Part shown: positions 15,234-24,437 of the stretch, piece by piece | Layout: each line of letters starts with the position of its first letter | Position numbering within the stretch: position 1 is the first letter of the stretch | From: Kerstersia similis | GTDB taxonomy: Bacteria > Pseudomonadota > Gammaproteobacteria > Burkholderiales > Burkholderiaceae_B | Length of the DNA stretch: 64,000 bases | Direction of reading: 5' to 3' | Assembly: GCF_965139615.1 (NCBI RefSeq) | Contig: NZ_CBCSIQ010000004.1 | Span: forward strand, 157,523-221,522 | Notes under the pieces: model-generated | Told to the model about the DNA's origin: nothing | What the model saw: only the letters and a program-made list of their open reading frames with translations | Database searches by the model: none | Translations under genes and position numbers: made by a program

Positions 15234-17201
15234 TTATCGTTGTTGTCCTGGTGGTTCCTGGCGCAATCTCAGGCTGCATTCCATGACCAGGCCCGCAGGG
15301 CCATTTTCCACGATATCCATCTCCCCGCCAAAGCCTTCGATGATGTTGCGGCTCATGGAAAGCCCGAGCCCCAGGCCTGCCGGTTTGCTGGTGTAAAACG
15401 GGGTGAAGACTTTTTCCCTGGCGGTGGCGCTCAGGCCGGGGCCCTGGTCGCATACCTGGACGCGCAGGTATCCGTCCTGGCCGGCACAGGCCCGGATGGT
15501 GACGCCCGATGCCTGGCCGCGCTGCTGTTCACGGTTGGCATCTATGGCGTTGCGCAGCAGGTTCAGCAGTACTTGCTGCAAGAGTACGCGGTCGGCATAG
15601 ACGGGTGGCAGGTCGTCTGGCAGCGATGCGTGAATGGTGACTTGGTGCTGGCTGGCTTCCCAGGCGCAGAGGTGCATGGCTTCATGGGCCACCTCGGCCA
15701 GGTCTATCGCCTGCATGCGGCGCTGATCCTTGCGCAGGAAGGCGCGCAGGCGTTTGATGACGGCTGAGGCATGCGTGGCATGTTCGGCGATGCGTTCCAG
15801 GCCCTGGGCCACGCGAGCAGGTGCCTGGGGGTTGCGATCCGCGTCGCGCAGGTAGCGCTGGCAGGCACCGGCGTAGTTCATGACGGCAGCCAGGGGCTGG
15901 TTGATTTCATGTGCAATGCCCGAGGCCAGCTCGCCCAGGGTGATCAGGCGGCTGGTGTGGGCCAGTTCATCTTCCAGGCGACGCTTGTTCGCTTCGGCCT
16001 GCACGCGTGCCGTGATGTCGCGCAGGACGCTGATGGTTTCGACGACGGCGCCCGTATAGGTGTCGCGGATCGCCCGGCTGGCGGTTTCGAACCAGAGGTA
16101 GTGCCCCATTTGGTGCCGCAAGCGATAGGTCATGGTGTGGTAGCCGTCATCCACCAGCGCGGTTTGCCCCTGGTCGAAAGGCAGACCGGCATCCTGCGGG
16201 TGCAGCAGTTCCCGCAGGTCGCGTCCGCGCAGTTCCTCGGGCCAGTAGCCCAGCAGCGTCCAGGATGCCGGTGAGGCATCAAGGAAACAGCCATTCGGAT
16301 CGTGGCGCGCGATAAGGTCTGTCGTGTTTTCCGTAATGAGGCGGTAAAGCCGCCGCGCTTGTGCCGCTTCGCGCGCTTCCCGCAGCGCCGAAGTGGCGTC
16401 GCGGCAGCGTGCCAGCACGTTGCCGCTGCTCGGGTCGGGGATGAAGCTCCAGAGCAGCAGGCGGCTCTCTACCGCGGCTTCCATGTGTTCAATGGCACGG
16501 CGCTGCACCAGGCAGGTGCGTACGATTTGAGCGTAGTTGACAGGCAGGAAGCGGGTGGCCTGCGCCAGTGTCGCACCGCCCAGCAGGGCGAGGAAGGCAG
16601 GGTTGGCGGCGCAAATGCTGGCGTGCGCATCGAACAGCAAGGAGGGGCGCGGGTCGGCCGCCAGCAATGGCAGGGCCGTGTGCGCCGGGGGATCGGCGGC
16701 CAGCGCCACCAGCGCATCATGCATCCAGGCCAGCCAGTCGCTGCGTTCGCCGTCTTCCAGTTCCGCCAGCAGGATGCCGGGTGTGCCGCATTCCAGTTCC
16801 AGGCGCAAGGCCAGACCACGATTGATGCCGGCGCGCCGCAGGCGTCCCGCCAGCCAGCAGGGCAGGTTGCGCAGTTCCGTGAGCGCGATACGCGGCGTGT
16901 CGCTCATGCGCGCATGGAGGGCCTCGTCGCTGGCGTTCAGCGGATCCCCCTGGCCTGGCGGCAGGTGGTGCTCGCCGATGTGACGGTAGGTTTGGGTACC
17001 GCTGTGCCAAGTCAGGTAGAACGCACGCAGGATACCGCTGCAATGCTCCAGTGAGCGCAGCAGGGCATCTACCTTGGCTTCCAGGGGGGCGGCTTGCTTC
17101 TGAAGCCGTATCCAGCTGCCCAGGTCGGCGGCCGCCGGAATGGCAGCTGCCTGCATGGTTCCATCCGGGTTTTTGGCTGCGCTATATGGTAGTTCTTCCA
17201 T
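15234..17201 (-). CDS. PAS-domain sensor histidine kinase (FixL/NtrB-like)
   Basis: 655 residues without evident transmembrane helices, so probably cytosolic. The N-terminal 180 residues are of unrecognised type (GAF-like possible). A PAS-like segment lies near 185-285 and a clear PAS plus PAC near 295-415 (ITENTTDLIARHDPNGCFLDAS ... ISVLRDITAR). The HisKA box has His431 (GIAHEINQPLAAVMNYAGAC), and the ATPase part carries NLLRNAID, DQGPGLS and GLGLGLSMSRNII. It should phosphorylate the adjacent regulator. The signal is unknown; divergent placement from acyl-CoA ligase and ActP genes suggests short-chain carboxylates. Confidence 0.9.
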   Translation of the reverse strand: MEELPYSAAKNPDGTMQAAAIPAAADLGSWIRLQKQAAPLEAKVDALLRSLEHCSGILRAFYLTWHSGTQTYRHIGEHHLPPGQGDPLNASDEALHARMSDTPRIALTELRNLPCWLAGRLRRAGINRGLALRLELECGTPGILLAELEDGERSDWLAWMHDALVALAADPPAHTALPLLAADPRPSLLFDAHASICAANPAFLALLGGATLAQATRFLPVNYAQIVRTCLVQRRAIEHMEAAVESRLLLWSFIPDPSSGNVLARCRDATSALREAREAAQARRLYRLITENTTDLIARHDPNGCFLDASPASWTLLGYWPEELRGRDLRELLHPQDAGLPFDQGQTALVDDGYHTMTYRLRHQMGHYLWFETASRAIRDTYTGAVVETISVLRDITARVQAEANKRRLEDELAHTSRLITLGELASGIAHEINQPLAAVMNYAGACQRYLRDADRNPQAPARVAQGLERIAEHATHASAVIKRLRAFLRKDQRRMQAIDLAEVAHEAMHLCAWEASQHQVTIHASLPDDLPPVYADRVLLQQVLLNLLRNAIDANREQQRGQASGVTIRACAGQDGYLRVQVCDQGPGLSATAREKVFTPFYTSKPAGLGLGLSMSRNIIEGFGGEMDIVENGPAGLVMECSLRLRQEPPGQQR

Positions 17202-17356
17202 ATGCTGAATTTTATAATGTATTTATATGGTTGTTATTCTATATGGTGTTGGTACTAATATTATATTTTCTCCTGCGGATATATAAACCTTTCCATAAAT
17301 AGCGGTCTCTGAATGCGAGGGTAGGAGACGGCAACAATATCCAGGAGGCGTGCAGC

Positions 17357-18985
17357 ATGTCGATTTTTGAAGATGGCCTTGCCCTGAGCCCGGTCAATCA
17401 CATTGCGCTCAGTCCGCTGAGTTTCATCGAACGTACGGCCAGTATCTATCCTGGCTATCCCGCCGTGGTGCATGGGGCGATCCGTCGCAATTGGTCCGAC
17501 ACCTACACGCGTTGCCGACGCCTCGCCTCGGCGCTGGCGGGGCGGGGAGTCGGGCAAGGGGATACGGTAGCCGTCATGCTGCCGAACATTCCAGCGATGC
17601 TGGAGGCCCATTTCGGCGTGCCGATGGTAGGCGCAGTGCTCAATACCTTGAACGTGCGCCTCGACGCGGAAAGCATTGCCTTCATGCTGCAGCATGGCGA
17701 AGCCAAGGTGCTGATTGCAGACCGGGAATATCATCAGGTGGTGCACGCCGCGCTGGGCATGCTGCCGCCGGCGCAGCGCCCCTTGGTGGTTGATGTCGAT
17801 GACCCTGAGTATGGCGAGGGCCAGCCCGTCAGCAATCTGGACTACGAGGCATTGCTGGCCGAAGGGGATCCGCTGTACGACTGGCAATGGCCGGCGGACG
17901 AGTGGCATGCGATTTCGCTCAACTATACCTCGGGTACGACGGGCAATCCCAAAGGGGTGGTCTATCATCATCGCGGTGCTTTCCTGAATTCGCTGGGCAA
18001 CCAGATGACGTGGAACCTGGGCAATCATCCGGTTTATCTGTGGACCTTGCCCATGTTCCACTGCAATGGCTGGTGCTACCCCTGGACCATTACCGCGCTG
18101 GCAGGTACGCATGTGTTCCTGAGGCGCGTCGATCCACAGAAGATCCTGACCCTGATCCGCGACGAGCAGGTCACCCACCTCTGCGGCGCGCCCATCGTGC
18201 TCAATGCGCTGGTCAACATGCCCGATTCGGCCAAGGCCGCCATCGACCATCCCGTCAAGGCCATGGTGGCGGGTGCGGCACCCCCCGCCAAGGTGATTGG
18301 CGCCGTGGAGGAAATGGGGATCAGCGTTACCCACGTTTATGGCTTGACCGAAGTTTATGGGCCGGTAGTGGTGTGTGCCTGGCACGAGGCATGGGATGCC
18401 TTGCCGCTGGAGCAGCGTGCCGTGCTCAAGGCGCGCCAGGGCATGCGCTATCCCACCATGGAAGGGGTAATGGTGGCGGATCCCAAGACGCTGGAGCCGA
18501 CGCCGCGTGACGGCCAGACTATGGGCGAGATTTTCATGCGCGGCAATACGGTGATGAAAGGCTATCTGAAGAACTCCAGGGCAACGGCAGAGGCCTTTAC
18601 GGGGGGCTGGTTCCACACTGGCGACCTGGCCGTATGGCATCCGGATGGCTATGTCGAGATTCGCGACCGGCTCAAGGACATCATTATTTCTGGTGGTGAG
18701 AATATTTCCACGATCGAAGTCGAGGGCGTGCTCTACCGTCATCCTGCCGTGCTGGAAGCGGCCGTGGTGGCCAGGCCGGATGAGAAGTGGGGAGAGACAC
18801 CGTGCGCGTTCATCACACTCAAGCCCAACCATGACGGCGTGACGGAAGGCGAGTTGATCGCGTTCTGTCGGGAGCTCCTGGCTGGCTTCAAGGTACCGCG
18901 CACCGTGGTGTTCGCGGAGTTGCCCAAGACATCGACAGGCAAGATCCAGAAGTTCGTGCTTAGCGATCATGCCCGGTCCCTGTGA
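17357..18985 (+). CDS. Acyl-CoA ligase of the AMP-forming family (short/medium-chain)
   Basis: 542 residues with AGGAGG eight bases before the ATG. The AMP-binding signature YTSGTTGNPKGVVYHHRGA is at about residues 192-210, GLTEVYGP at about 331, the hinge region RDRLKDIIISGGENIS at about 435, and the catalytic lysine motif KTSTGKIQK near the C-terminus. The sequence resembles the acyl-CoA synthetases that include DmdB-like enzymes rather than classic Acs. It activates a carboxylate with ATP and CoA. A symporter and its DUF485 partner follow after a 255-base spacer, suggesting uptake plus activation of one substrate. The AT-rich 155 bases upstream are the divergent promoter region shared with the sensor kinase. 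Confidence 0.88.
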   Translation: MSIFEDGLALSPVNHIALSPLSFIERTASIYPGYPAVVHGAIRRNWSDTYTRCRRLASALAGRGVGQGDTVAVMLPNIPAMLEAHFGVPMVGAVLNTLNVRLDAESIAFMLQHGEAKVLIADREYHQVVHAALGMLPPAQRPLVVDVDDPEYGEGQPVSNLDYEALLAEGDPLYDWQWPADEWHAISLNYTSGTTGNPKGVVYHHRGAFLNSLGNQMTWNLGNHPVYLWTLPMFHCNGWCYPWTITALAGTHVFLRRVDPQKILTLIRDEQVTHLCGAPIVLNALVNMPDSAKAAIDHPVKAMVAGAAPPAKVIGAVEEMGISVTHVYGLTEVYGPVVVCAWHEAWDALPLEQRAVLKARQGMRYPTMEGVMVADPKTLEPTPRDGQTMGEIFMRGNTVMKGYLKNSRATAEAFTGGWFHTGDLAVWHPDGYVEIRDRLKDIIISGGENISTIEVEGVLYRHPAVLEAAVVARPDEKWGETPCAFITLKPNHDGVTEGELIAFCRELLAGFKVPRTVVFAELPKTSTGKIQKFVLSDHARSL

Positions 18986-19240
18986 GCGGTGAGGCAGGGA
19001 CGCCGCGGCCTTTGTGCCGGGTGTGTCCATTGCTTCTCCGGCTTCGTCGGGATGCCAGCGACAGCTGCTAGGGCTGTCCTTCATTTTCTTTGTTTTTTTC
19101 ATGCTGCTGCGTTCCGCTGGCGCAGCAGCCGGATGGCGCACGCCTGGGCCCGCTCAACGCGTCTCTGGGCCAAGAGGGGCTCCATCTGTTTTTTCCAAGT
19201 GCTTCATGCTGCATGCCACACAACAACAACGGAGATACGC

Positions 19241-19570
19241 ATGACCCAGAATGTCACCCAGGATGACGGAATCTACGCCCGCATCCGCCGTAATCCCAAG
19301 TTCCTGCGGCTTGCCCGCAGCCGCTCTCACCTGGCATGGTCGCTGACCGCCATTGTGCTTGGTGCCTACTATGTCTATATGCTGGTAGTCGCTTTTGCGC
19401 CGCAATGGCTGCATACGCCTCTCAGTCTTCACGGCGCCATCACCTGGGGCATACCTGTTGGCGCTGCCATCATCATCGTTTCCTGGATATTGACCGGTTG
19501 GTACGTGTATCGCGCCAATACCCGCTTTGACCGCCTCAGCGCGGAAGTAATCGAGGAGGGCAAGCAATGA
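19241..19570 (+). CDS. DUF485 membrane protein, ActP partner (YjcH-like)
   Basis: 109 residues from the ATG at 19241, preceded by GGAGA. Two transmembrane helices are evident (about 30-52 and 64-86). The pattern RNPKFLRLARSRSHLAWSLT followed by hydrophobic helix and WYVYRANTRFDRL is characteristic of DUF485 proteins. These are encoded immediately before acetate/monocarboxylate symporters and are thought to assist them. The TGA overlaps the ATG of the symporter (ATGA). Longer upstream frames lack a ribosome-binding site. Confidence 0.9.
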   Translation: MTQNVTQDDGIYARIRRNPKFLRLARSRSHLAWSLTAIVLGAYYVYMLVVAFAPQWLHTPLSLHGAITWGIPVGAAIIIVSWILTGWYVYRANTRFDRLSAEVIEEGKQ

Positions 19571-21219
19571 GCGCACGCCTGATTGCTTCACTGGCCACCG
19601 CATTGCTGCCTGCCGCGGCGCTGGCGGATACGCCGGCCAAGTCGCCGATCAACTATGCCGCCATCGGCATGTTTTTCGTCTTTGTTGCCGCGACGCTTGC
19701 CATTACCTGGTGGGCGGCCCGCCAAACACGTTCCACCTCGGATTTCTATACGGCAGGTGGCGGCATCAGCGGTTTCCAGAACGGCCTGGCCATCGCTGGC
19801 GATTACATGTCGGCTGCAACCTTGCTGGGCCTGTCCAGTCTGGTGTTTGCCAGCGGCTATGACGGTTTTGTCTATACCATCGGCTTCTTCGTCGGCTGGC
19901 CCATCATTACCTTCCTGATGGCGGAACGGTTGCGCAACCTGGGGCGCTATACCTTCGCCGATATTGTGTCCTACCGCCTGGACCAGAGCCGCGTCAGGAC
20001 GTTCGCAGCCTTTGGGTCACTGACTGTCGTTTGCTGCTACCTCATCGTGCAGATGGTGGGAGCAGGCCAGCTTATCAAGCTGCTATTTGGTCTGGACTAT
20101 CCCGTGGCGGTCGTGGTGGTGGGAGTGCTGATGCTGGTCTATGTGATCTTCGGCGGCATGATTGCGACCACCTGGGTGCAGATCATCAAGGCCGTGCTAC
20201 TGTTGGCTGGCGGTGTGAGCCTGGCGTGGATGGCGTTGGCCGAGTTCGATTTCAGTTTGAATACCCTGGCGCAACGGGCCGTGGATGCGCATGCTCAGGG
20301 TTGGAGCATCATGGGGCCTGCCAGCCTGATGTCCAATCCTGTCAATGCGGTGTCCATGTCGCTGGGCCTGGTGTTCGGCATCGCCGGCTTGCCGCACATC
20401 CTGATGCGTTTCTTTACCGTGCCCAACGCCAAGGAAGCGCGCAAGTCGGTGTTCTATGCCACCGGTTTTATCGGCTTTTTCTTCCTGGTGGTATGCGTGC
20501 TGGGTTTCGCGGCGATCGTGATCGTGGGCACCAATCCTGCCTACTTCGTCGATGGCAAGATAGGCGGAGTGCTGGTCGGTGGCGGCAATATGGTGGCCAT
20601 GCACCTGGCCCAGGCCGTGGGTGGCAATCTGTTCCTGGGCTTTCTGTCGGCCGTAGCGTTTGCAACGATTCTGGCCGTGGTGGCGGGGCTGGCGCTGGCT
20701 GGTGCGTCGGCGATCTCCCACGACTTGTATGCGACGGTGATCAAGCGCGGCCAGGCATCGGAAAAACAGGAGTTGCGAGTATCGCGAATCGCCACCGTGG
20801 GGCTGGGGATCATTGCGATTTTGCTCGGTATCCTGTTTGAGAAAATGAATGTGGCGTTCCTGGTGGGCCTGACATTCGGCGTGGCGGCGTCAGCCAATTT
20901 CCCTGTGCTGATCATGGCCATGTACTGGAAAGGGCTGACCACGCGCGGCGCCTTGTATGGCGGTACGGTCGGTTTGGTCACGGCGCTGGGAATGATCATT
21001 CTTTCCCCCGCTGTCTGGGTGACAGTGCTGGGGCATGACAAGGCCATTTTCCCGTATGACCATCCGGCGCTGTTCTCCATGCCGCTGGCCTTCCTGACCA
21101 TGATAGTCGTCTCACGCCTGGATACCAGCGCCCGCGCGCGTGCCGAGCGTCAGGCCTTTGATGATCAGTTTGTCCGTGCGCAAACGGGGCTGGGCGCGGC
21201 CAGCGCTTCCAGCCACTAA
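19567..21219 (+). CDS. actP: Sodium:solute symporter, ActP-like monocarboxylate permease
   Basis: 550 residues. A cleavable-looking N-terminal segment (MSARLIASLATALLPAAALADTP) precedes about 13 transmembrane helices, as in ActP. Family features include TSDFYTAGGGISGFQNGLAIAGDYMSAATLLG and FADIVSYRLDQSRVR. It imports acetate or related short monocarboxylates with Na+. It is translationally coupled to the DUF485 protein and lies downstream of an acyl-CoA ligase. The stop faces the convergent EamA gene after only 8 bases. The symbol is by family; the exact substrate is not established. Confidence 0.85.
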   Translation: MSARLIASLATALLPAAALADTPAKSPINYAAIGMFFVFVAATLAITWWAARQTRSTSDFYTAGGGISGFQNGLAIAGDYMSAATLLGLSSLVFASGYDGFVYTIGFFVGWPIITFLMAERLRNLGRYTFADIVSYRLDQSRVRTFAAFGSLTVVCCYLIVQMVGAGQLIKLLFGLDYPVAVVVVGVLMLVYVIFGGMIATTWVQIIKAVLLLAGGVSLAWMALAEFDFSLNTLAQRAVDAHAQGWSIMGPASLMSNPVNAVSMSLGLVFGIAGLPHILMRFFTVPNAKEARKSVFYATGFIGFFFLVVCVLGFAAIVIVGTNPAYFVDGKIGGVLVGGGNMVAMHLAQAVGGNLFLGFLSAVAFATILAVVAGLALAGASAISHDLYATVIKRGQASEKQELRVSRIATVGLGIIAILLGILFEKMNVAFLVGLTFGVAASANFPVLIMAMYWKGLTTRGALYGGTVGLVTALGMIILSPAVWVTVLGHDKAIFPYDHPALFSMPLAFLTMIVVSRLDTSARARAERQAFDDQFVRAQTGLGAASASSH

Positions 21220-21227
21220 GGCCCGGG

Positions 21228-22133
21228 TCAGCTTGCGTGTGCGGCCTTGCGCTTTTTGGCGCCGGGCCGCCATTCGCTGACCAGGACGCCTAGTACAACC
21301 AGGACGCCGCCCGCCAAGGCGAGTGCAGGCAGGCGTTCTCCGGCAATTCGGCCGATCAGTCCGGCCCAGACCGGTTCACCGGCATAGATGATGGCGGCCC
21401 GGGAGGGTTCGACCGAGCGCTGTGCCCAGTTCATCGTGAGCTGGATCAGCGCGCTGGCCAGGCCCATGCCGCCTGCCAGCAACAGCAGCGTCCATGAAAA
21501 AGGCGGAATGGCGGTCTCGCCGCCCAAGGGCATCATGGCGAAGGCGATCAGCGAGGCCGCCGCCAGCTGTACGACGGTGACGCGGCGGACATCGACACTG
21601 CGGGCGAAGTGGCCGATCAGGACGATTTCCACGGCAATCGCGATGGCGCACAGGATGGTGATGAGTTGCCCCGCATTCAGGGAAATGGCGCCAACGCCGT
21701 TGCCCGTCAGCAAAACCAGTCCCAGGAAGGCAAGCGCAACGCCTAGCCAGGTCATCAGGTGTGGTGTTTTGCGGAAGACCAGCCATTGCAGCAAGGGCAC
21801 GATGGGGACATAGAGCGCAGTCAGGAACGCTGACTCACTGCTGGTGATGCTTTGCAGGCCGATCGTCTGTGCGCCATAGCCGACGGCAATCGACGCCCCG
21901 ATGGCTGTTCCGGCAAATACATCTCGCCAGGTCAAGCCGCGCAGGATGCGCAGCGAAAAAATGCCCACCGCCAGCGCGGCGGCGGCGAAACGGCAGCCGA
22001 CGAAGAACAGCGGCGTACTGGCGCTGAGCGCATGTTGCACGGCGAGGAACGTGCCGCCCCAGACCATGGTGATAAGAACCAGGGCGATTTGAGGCGCGAG
22101 CGGCGTGCTGGAACCAGGATTAGTCTTGTGCAT
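21228..22133 (-). CDS. EamA/DMT-superfamily transporter
   Basis: 301 residues from the ATG at 22133. Ten transmembrane helices in two EamA repeats are visible (MVWGGTFLAVQHALSASTPLFFVGCRFAAAALAVG; second repeat from about residue 150). An alternative start at 22193 has an AGGA but would put the shared promoter region inside the coding sequence. The start at 22133 fits a near-leaderless transcript from the promoter described at 22126-22172. Probably a metabolite or amino acid exporter controlled by the divergent XRE-cupin regulator. Confidence 0.85.
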   Translation of the reverse strand: MHKTNPGSSTPLAPQIALVLITMVWGGTFLAVQHALSASTPLFFVGCRFAAAALAVGIFSLRILRGLTWRDVFAGTAIGASIAVGYGAQTIGLQSITSSESAFLTALYVPIVPLLQWLVFRKTPHLMTWLGVALAFLGLVLLTGNGVGAISLNAGQLITILCAIAIAVEIVLIGHFARSVDVRRVTVVQLAAASLIAFAMMPLGGETAIPPFSWTLLLLAGGMGLASALIQLTMNWAQRSVEPSRAAIIYAGEPVWAGLIGRIAGERLPALALAGGVLVVLGVLVSEWRPGAKKRKAAHAS

Positions 22134-22172
22134 AATATTGCACAATATAGGGTGCGGATCTATTTTGTGCAA
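22126..22172. promoter_or_regulatory. Interlocked divergent promoters with operator palindromes
   Basis: Minus strand: TTGCAC (22172-22167), 17-base spacer, TATATT (22149-22144). Plus strand: TTGCAC (22138-22143), 17-base spacer, TATTTT (22161-22166). Each -10 abuts the other -35. A perfect 7-base-arm palindrome TTGTGCATAATATTGCACAA sits at 22126-22145 over the transporter start, and a second TTGTGCA half lies at 22165. The minus transcript would begin three or four bases before the transporter ATG. The likely ligand is the XRE-cupin protein. Confidence 0.7.
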
Positions 22173-22213
22173 TATATTGCGTTTTACTGTCATTCTTCCT
22201 GGGAGCCTGCGAT

Positions 22214-22774
22214 ATGACGAAGAGGAGCGAGTCTCAAGGCGTGCTGAGCCATGTGGGCGCCAATGTCAGGCATTTCCGGGATGTCTGCGGCTTGAGCCAG
22301 CAGGCCCTGGCCGACGCGTCAGGCGTGAGCCGCCGTACCATTGCTGCGCTGGAAGCGGGAGAAGCCAACATCAGTCTGGCGAAACTGGCTTTGCTGGCCG
22401 AGGTGCTGAAAATTGACTTCGGAACGCTGGTCAGCCCGCCTGAGCGTCGCGGCAGCCGCCAACTTGATGTGGAAACCTGGCGCGGCAAGCTGCCTGGCAG
22501 CCTGGCGATGCTACATTGTTCGGCGCTGGCCAAACGGGAGGCGGAGCTGTGGTCCTGGACCCTGGCGCCGGGTGAGCGCTATGACGCAGAGCCAGACCCT
22601 GAGGGTTGGAGCGAACTGTTGTACATCATCGAAGGCACGTTGACGCTGGAGATCAATGGCAGCGCGATGATTCTGCCGGCGGGGGCTTCCATTGCCTATG
22701 CCAGTTCGGTGCAGTACGCCTATGTGAATGCGCACGGCGACATGGTGCGCTTTATACGCAATGTCGTAGTGTGA
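22214..22774 (+). CDS. XRE-family regulator with C-terminal cupin domain
   Basis: 186 residues; GGGAG lies eight bases before the ATG. Residues about 11-66 form an XRE helix-turn-helix (VRHFRDVCGLSQQALADASGVSRRTIAALEAGEANIS). Residues about 105-182 form a cupin (ELLYIIEGTLTLEINGSAMILPAGASIAYAS) that probably senses a small ligand. It diverges from an EamA exporter over a region with interlocked promoters and palindromes, so it probably represses both genes until the ligand appears. Confidence 0.88.
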   Translation: MTKRSESQGVLSHVGANVRHFRDVCGLSQQALADASGVSRRTIAALEAGEANISLAKLALLAEVLKIDFGTLVSPPERRGSRQLDVETWRGKLPGSLAMLHCSALAKREAELWSWTLAPGERYDAEPDPEGWSELLYIIEGTLTLEINGSAMILPAGASIAYASSVQYAYVNAHGDMVRFIRNVVV

Positions 22775-22834
22775 TACGGCTTGGGCGAATGGGACGCCGC
22801 TGGCGCGCCGTGATGCACCGTGAATGTGCGGTTT

Positions 22835-22860
22835 GCGGCCAGCCGCGAGCCGCTGGCCGC
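22835..22860. terminator. Hairpin between convergent genes
   Basis: Perfect 9-bp stem GCGGCCAGC (22835-22843) and GCTGGCCGC (22852-22860) between the ends of the XRE gene and gph. It has only short T runs (GTTT on either side), so it may work weakly in both directions. Confidence 0.4.
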
Positions 22861-22866
22861 GGTGTT

Positions 22867-23550
22867 TCAGGTGCGTGATGGCAGCAGTGCCAGGATGGTA
22901 TCCCACAACGCTTCGGGATGTTCGACGTAGGCATCGGCACCCCAGCGTTTGGCCTGCGAGGGTTCGCAATAGCCAAAGCCGACCGCAATGGTACGGGTAC
23001 CCGCATCGCGTCCGGCAATGATGTCTCGTTCGTCGTCGCCCACATAGATCGTATCTTCGGGGCGGTAGCCAGCCAGGCGGATGGCATGGGCAACCGGCTC
23101 GGGATGGGGCTTGGCGTGCGCGCACGTGTCGCCGCAGACGGTCGCTGCACTGCGCCGGCTCAGGTCCAGGAAGTCGATGATGGGCAAGGCCAGGCGCTCG
23201 ACCTTATTGGTGACGATGCCCCAACCCAGGCCGTGGCTTTCCAGGTTTTCCAGCAGGGCGGGAATGCCGGGGAAGAGGTCGGTGCGTTCGGTCATGCAGG
23301 CGGCGTAATCTGCCAGGAACTGCTGTCGGGTGGCTTCGAAATCGGGATGCTCGCGTTCCAGGCCGAGCGCGACGCGCAGCAGCCCAGGGGCACCTTGGGA
23401 GGCGACGGGGCGCAGGGCTTCGTAAGGCAAGTCCGCCAGGCCGCGGTAACGGCGTTGCTGGTTGGCGGCTTCGGCCAGATCGGGCGCCGAGTCGGCCAGT
23501 GTGCCGTCGAAGTCGAATAACACCAGGCCCTGATAAGTCTCGCTACTCAT
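22867..23550 (-). CDS. gph: Phosphoglycolate phosphatase (HAD family)
   Basis: 227 residues. HAD motifs: VLFDFDGTLADS with Asp13 and Asp15, IVTNK, KPHPEPVAHA and YVGDDERDI. The cap domain lies between motifs I and II. The enzyme removes phosphate from 2-phosphoglycolate, arising for example in DNA repair. It overlaps ubiG by four bases (ATGA) and is co-transcribed with it, a pairing seen widely in proteobacteria. Some homologues in this position act on other phosphates, for example MupP on MurNAc-6-phosphate, so substrate specificity is not certain. Confidence 0.88.
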   Translation of the reverse strand: MSSETYQGLVLFDFDGTLADSAPDLAEAANQQRRYRGLADLPYEALRPVASQGAPGLLRVALGLEREHPDFEATRQQFLADYAACMTERTDLFPGIPALLENLESHGLGWGIVTNKVERLALPIIDFLDLSRRSAATVCGDTCAHAKPHPEPVAHAIRLAGYRPEDTIYVGDDERDIIAGRDAGTRTIAVGFGYCEPSQAKRWGADAYVEHPEALWDTILALLPSRT

Positions 23551-24275
23551 TTTTTCGTTGCCATCATGTAGTTGACCGAGGTGTCGCCGGACAGGCGATA
23601 GCGCTGGGTCAGCGGGTTGTATTCCATGCCGCGCATGCCCAGCGCCGTCAGCCCGGCGCGGCGTACATAAGCGGCCAGTTCGCTGGGCTTGATGAATTTG
23701 TCATGCTGGTGCGTACCGCGCGGCAGTAGCTTGAGCACATATTCGGCGCCGATGATCGCAAACAGGAAAGACTTGGCATTGCGATTCAAGGTGGAGAATG
23801 TCGCTAATCCACCGGGCTTGAGCAGGGTGGCGCAAGCCTGCACGACAGAGGCAGGATCCGGCACGTGTTCCAGCATTTCCATGCAGGTAACGACGTCGTA
23901 GCTGCCGGGCTCGCGTTCAGCCAGGGCTTCGACGGCGATGGATTCATATTCGACCTTGATGCCGCTTTCCAGGCTGTGCAGCCGCGCGACCTGCAGCGAG
24001 GCATCGGCCAGGTCTATGCCTTTGACTTCAGCCCCCTGGGCCGCCATGCTTTCGGCCAGGATCCCGCCACCACAGCCGACGTCCAGAATTCGCAGGCCAT
24101 TGAGGGAACCTCCTGCCTGTTCGCGTATCCAACCCAGACGTAAGGGGTTGATGACATGCAAGGGCTTGAATTCACTTTCGGGATCCCACCAGCGGGAGGC
24201 GAGGGCGCTGAACTTGTCCAGTTCGGCCTGGCTGACGTTGTGATGCTCGGTGGCAGGCTTGGATGTGGTGGTCAT
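23547..24275 (-). CDS. ubiG: Ubiquinone biosynthesis O-methyltransferase UbiG
   Basis: 242 residues. The SAM-binding motif ILDVGCGGGILAESMA is near residue 62, with GIDLADASL downstream and VVTCMEMLEHVPDP as motif II. The end (LTQRYRLSGDTSVNYMM) is typical of UbiG. It performs both O-methylation steps of ubiquinone synthesis at the inner membrane. First gene of the ubiG-gph operon. The 162 bases before its ATG hold the ompA terminator and its own promoter. Confidence 0.95.
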   Translation of the reverse strand: MTTTSKPATEHHNVSQAELDKFSALASRWWDPESEFKPLHVINPLRLGWIREQAGGSLNGLRILDVGCGGGILAESMAAQGAEVKGIDLADASLQVARLHSLESGIKVEYESIAVEALAEREPGSYDVVTCMEMLEHVPDPASVVQACATLLKPGGLATFSTLNRNAKSFLFAIIGAEYVLKLLPRGTHQHDKFIKPSELAAYVRRAGLTALGMRGMEYNPLTQRYRLSGDTSVNYMMATKK

Positions 24276-24366
24276 GGCACGAGGAATGTCAGTGAAGAGG
24301 GCCCTGGCCCTGCAACGTTAACTGGTCTGCCCAGGCTGGGCCCTGAAGGTCGGGCGGCGCATGGGC

Positions 24367-24397
24367 AAAAAAAAGGGTTCCGAAACCGGAACCCTTT
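24367..24397 (-). terminator. ompA terminator
   Basis: Perfect 10-bp stem AAGGGTTCCG (24373-24382) and CGGAACCCTT (24387-24396). On the minus strand it is followed by a run of T (24374-24367). It lies about 40 bases after the ompA stop. Confidence 0.9.
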
Positions 24398-24437
24398 CAT
24401 TGTAAGCCGTCAGCCAGAAAACTGGCTGCCTGGCTTA

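Noticed and set aside
16302..17054. 250-residue frame antisense to the sensor kinase
   Set aside because: Lies entirely within a kinase gene with clear PAS, HisKA and ATPase motifs.
17261..19141. 626-residue open frame antisense to the acyl-CoA ligase
   Set aside because: Fully covered by a clear ligase gene on the other strand; no recognisable domains.
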